Part shown: positions 39,337 to 39,617 of the stretch, in pieces
Layout of the letters: every line of letters begins with the position of its first letter
Numbering within the stretch: the stretch's first letter is position 1
NCBI GenBank assembly: GCA_900018345.1
Contig: FCNA01000074.1
Location: 1 to 39,617, forward strand
DNA from: Clostridiales bacterium CHKCI006
GTDB taxonomy: Bacteria; Bacillota_I; Bacilli_A; Erysipelotrichales; Coprobacillaceae
DNA: 39,617 nt
Reading direction: 5' to 3'
Notes under the pieces: generated by a model
The model's input: only the letters and a program-made list of their open reading frames with translations
Told to the model about the DNA's origin: nothing
The model's database searches: none
Made by a program: the position numbers and the translations under genes

Positions 39337-39617
39337 CTAGTATAGATCGCCTATCTCATTCACGTATCCCAGTTCCGGATATTGATTCCAATTGTTTGGA
39401 TTGCGTAGGCTTTCCTTTATTTCTGGTGGGCAACCTTCATAGAATCGGATAGCTCGTTTCGTCCCTTCATATACTTTATCCAGCTTTTCCATCTGCCTTT
39501 CTGCTATTTCTTTACTCTCCTCCCATTTCCTTTTCTCTCTTCGCAATATTCTTTGATCCCGTGCAATGATTCCCGGCACGCTCGTTAATAAGGCTCGTTC
39601 TTCCCGTTTCTTTCTTG
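39337..39617 (-). CDS. Unidentified protein, C-terminal part (runs off the window)
   Basis: At least 93 codons are open from the right edge to the TAG at 39337. The visible part is charged and probably coiled-coil (RREKRKWEESKEIAERQMEKLDKVYEGTKRAI), then FYEGCPPEIKESLRNPNNWNQYPELGYVNEIGDLY. No in-window start has a convincing ribosome binding site, and codons upstream of the first GTG read smoothly (REERALLTSVPG), so the gene starts outside. I do not recognise the family. Confidence 0.55.
   Translation of the reverse strand, partial: RKKREERALLTSVPGIIARDQRILRREKRKWEESKEIAERQMEKLDKVYEGTKRAIRFYEGCPPEIKESLRNPNNWNQYPELGYVNEIGDLY

Overview
The window looks like chromosomal DNA of a low-to-moderate GC Bacillota, plausibly a gut Erysipelotrichia-type organism. 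The support is: strong AGGAGG-type ribosome binding sites; TATAAT promoters; many intrinsic terminators, several overlapping stop codons; a Met T-box leader on metG; class II galT; RpiR/PTS modules; and a CTHxHDxxCGY motif typical of gut Firmicutes surface proteins. The taxon is inferred from these family traits, not from a marker gene. I saw no rRNA, tRNA, CRISPR or complete insertion sequence.

Layout. 1-2841 (minus) is a compact operon: lone PTS EIIB, an EIIB-like protein fused to a ROK-like domain, a PHP phosphatase and a HAD phosphatase. galE follows, then a Schlafen/AlbA_2 protein (plus) and AIM24 (minus). At about 6990 two broken genes (ABC exporter, LysR) abut head to head. metG sits behind a T-box. 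After about 700 bp with no convincing gene come rpiR, an RDD membrane protein, and a NagB-like isomerase divergent from a PTS EIIC. galT-galM-galK form a Leloir operon (14580-18365). Next are two tandem GNATs, an XRE regulator, a Cof hydrolase, and a Crp/Fnr-type regulator divergent from an Old Yellow Enzyme-type reductase across a perfect dyad. Two C39-like secreted proteins, a short exported protein, a histidine kinase, a response regulator and an APH-like kinase lie on one strand (23975-29020).

29087-30995 is the most striking locus. It holds an Rpn-family nuclease gene with a strong internal start that would make its C-terminal domain separately (RpnS-like), followed by two stand-alone tandem copies of that domain. 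The copies differ in the number of a four-residue repeat. The known biology of Rpn proteins (nuclease toxins held by an intragenic C-terminal antitoxin, with phage defence) makes this look like an expanded antitoxin array.

Then come topB, an AT-rich island with a secreted Cys/His-rich peptide gene directly ahead of a TPR protein gene (possible peptide/receptor pair), two paralogous multi-pass membrane proteins, a second EIIB-like protein homologous to the N-terminal part of the EIIB-ROK fusion, and a DUF3737 gene with a classic 19-bp-spacer MerR-type promoter. The window ends in a MATE fragment abutting the tail of another gene, and an unidentified partial gene.

Together: sugar uptake and Leloir metabolism with PTS-linked sensing at the left, envelope/stress signalling in the middle, defence and accessory genes at the right, with gene decay at 6.99 kb and 39.16 kb.
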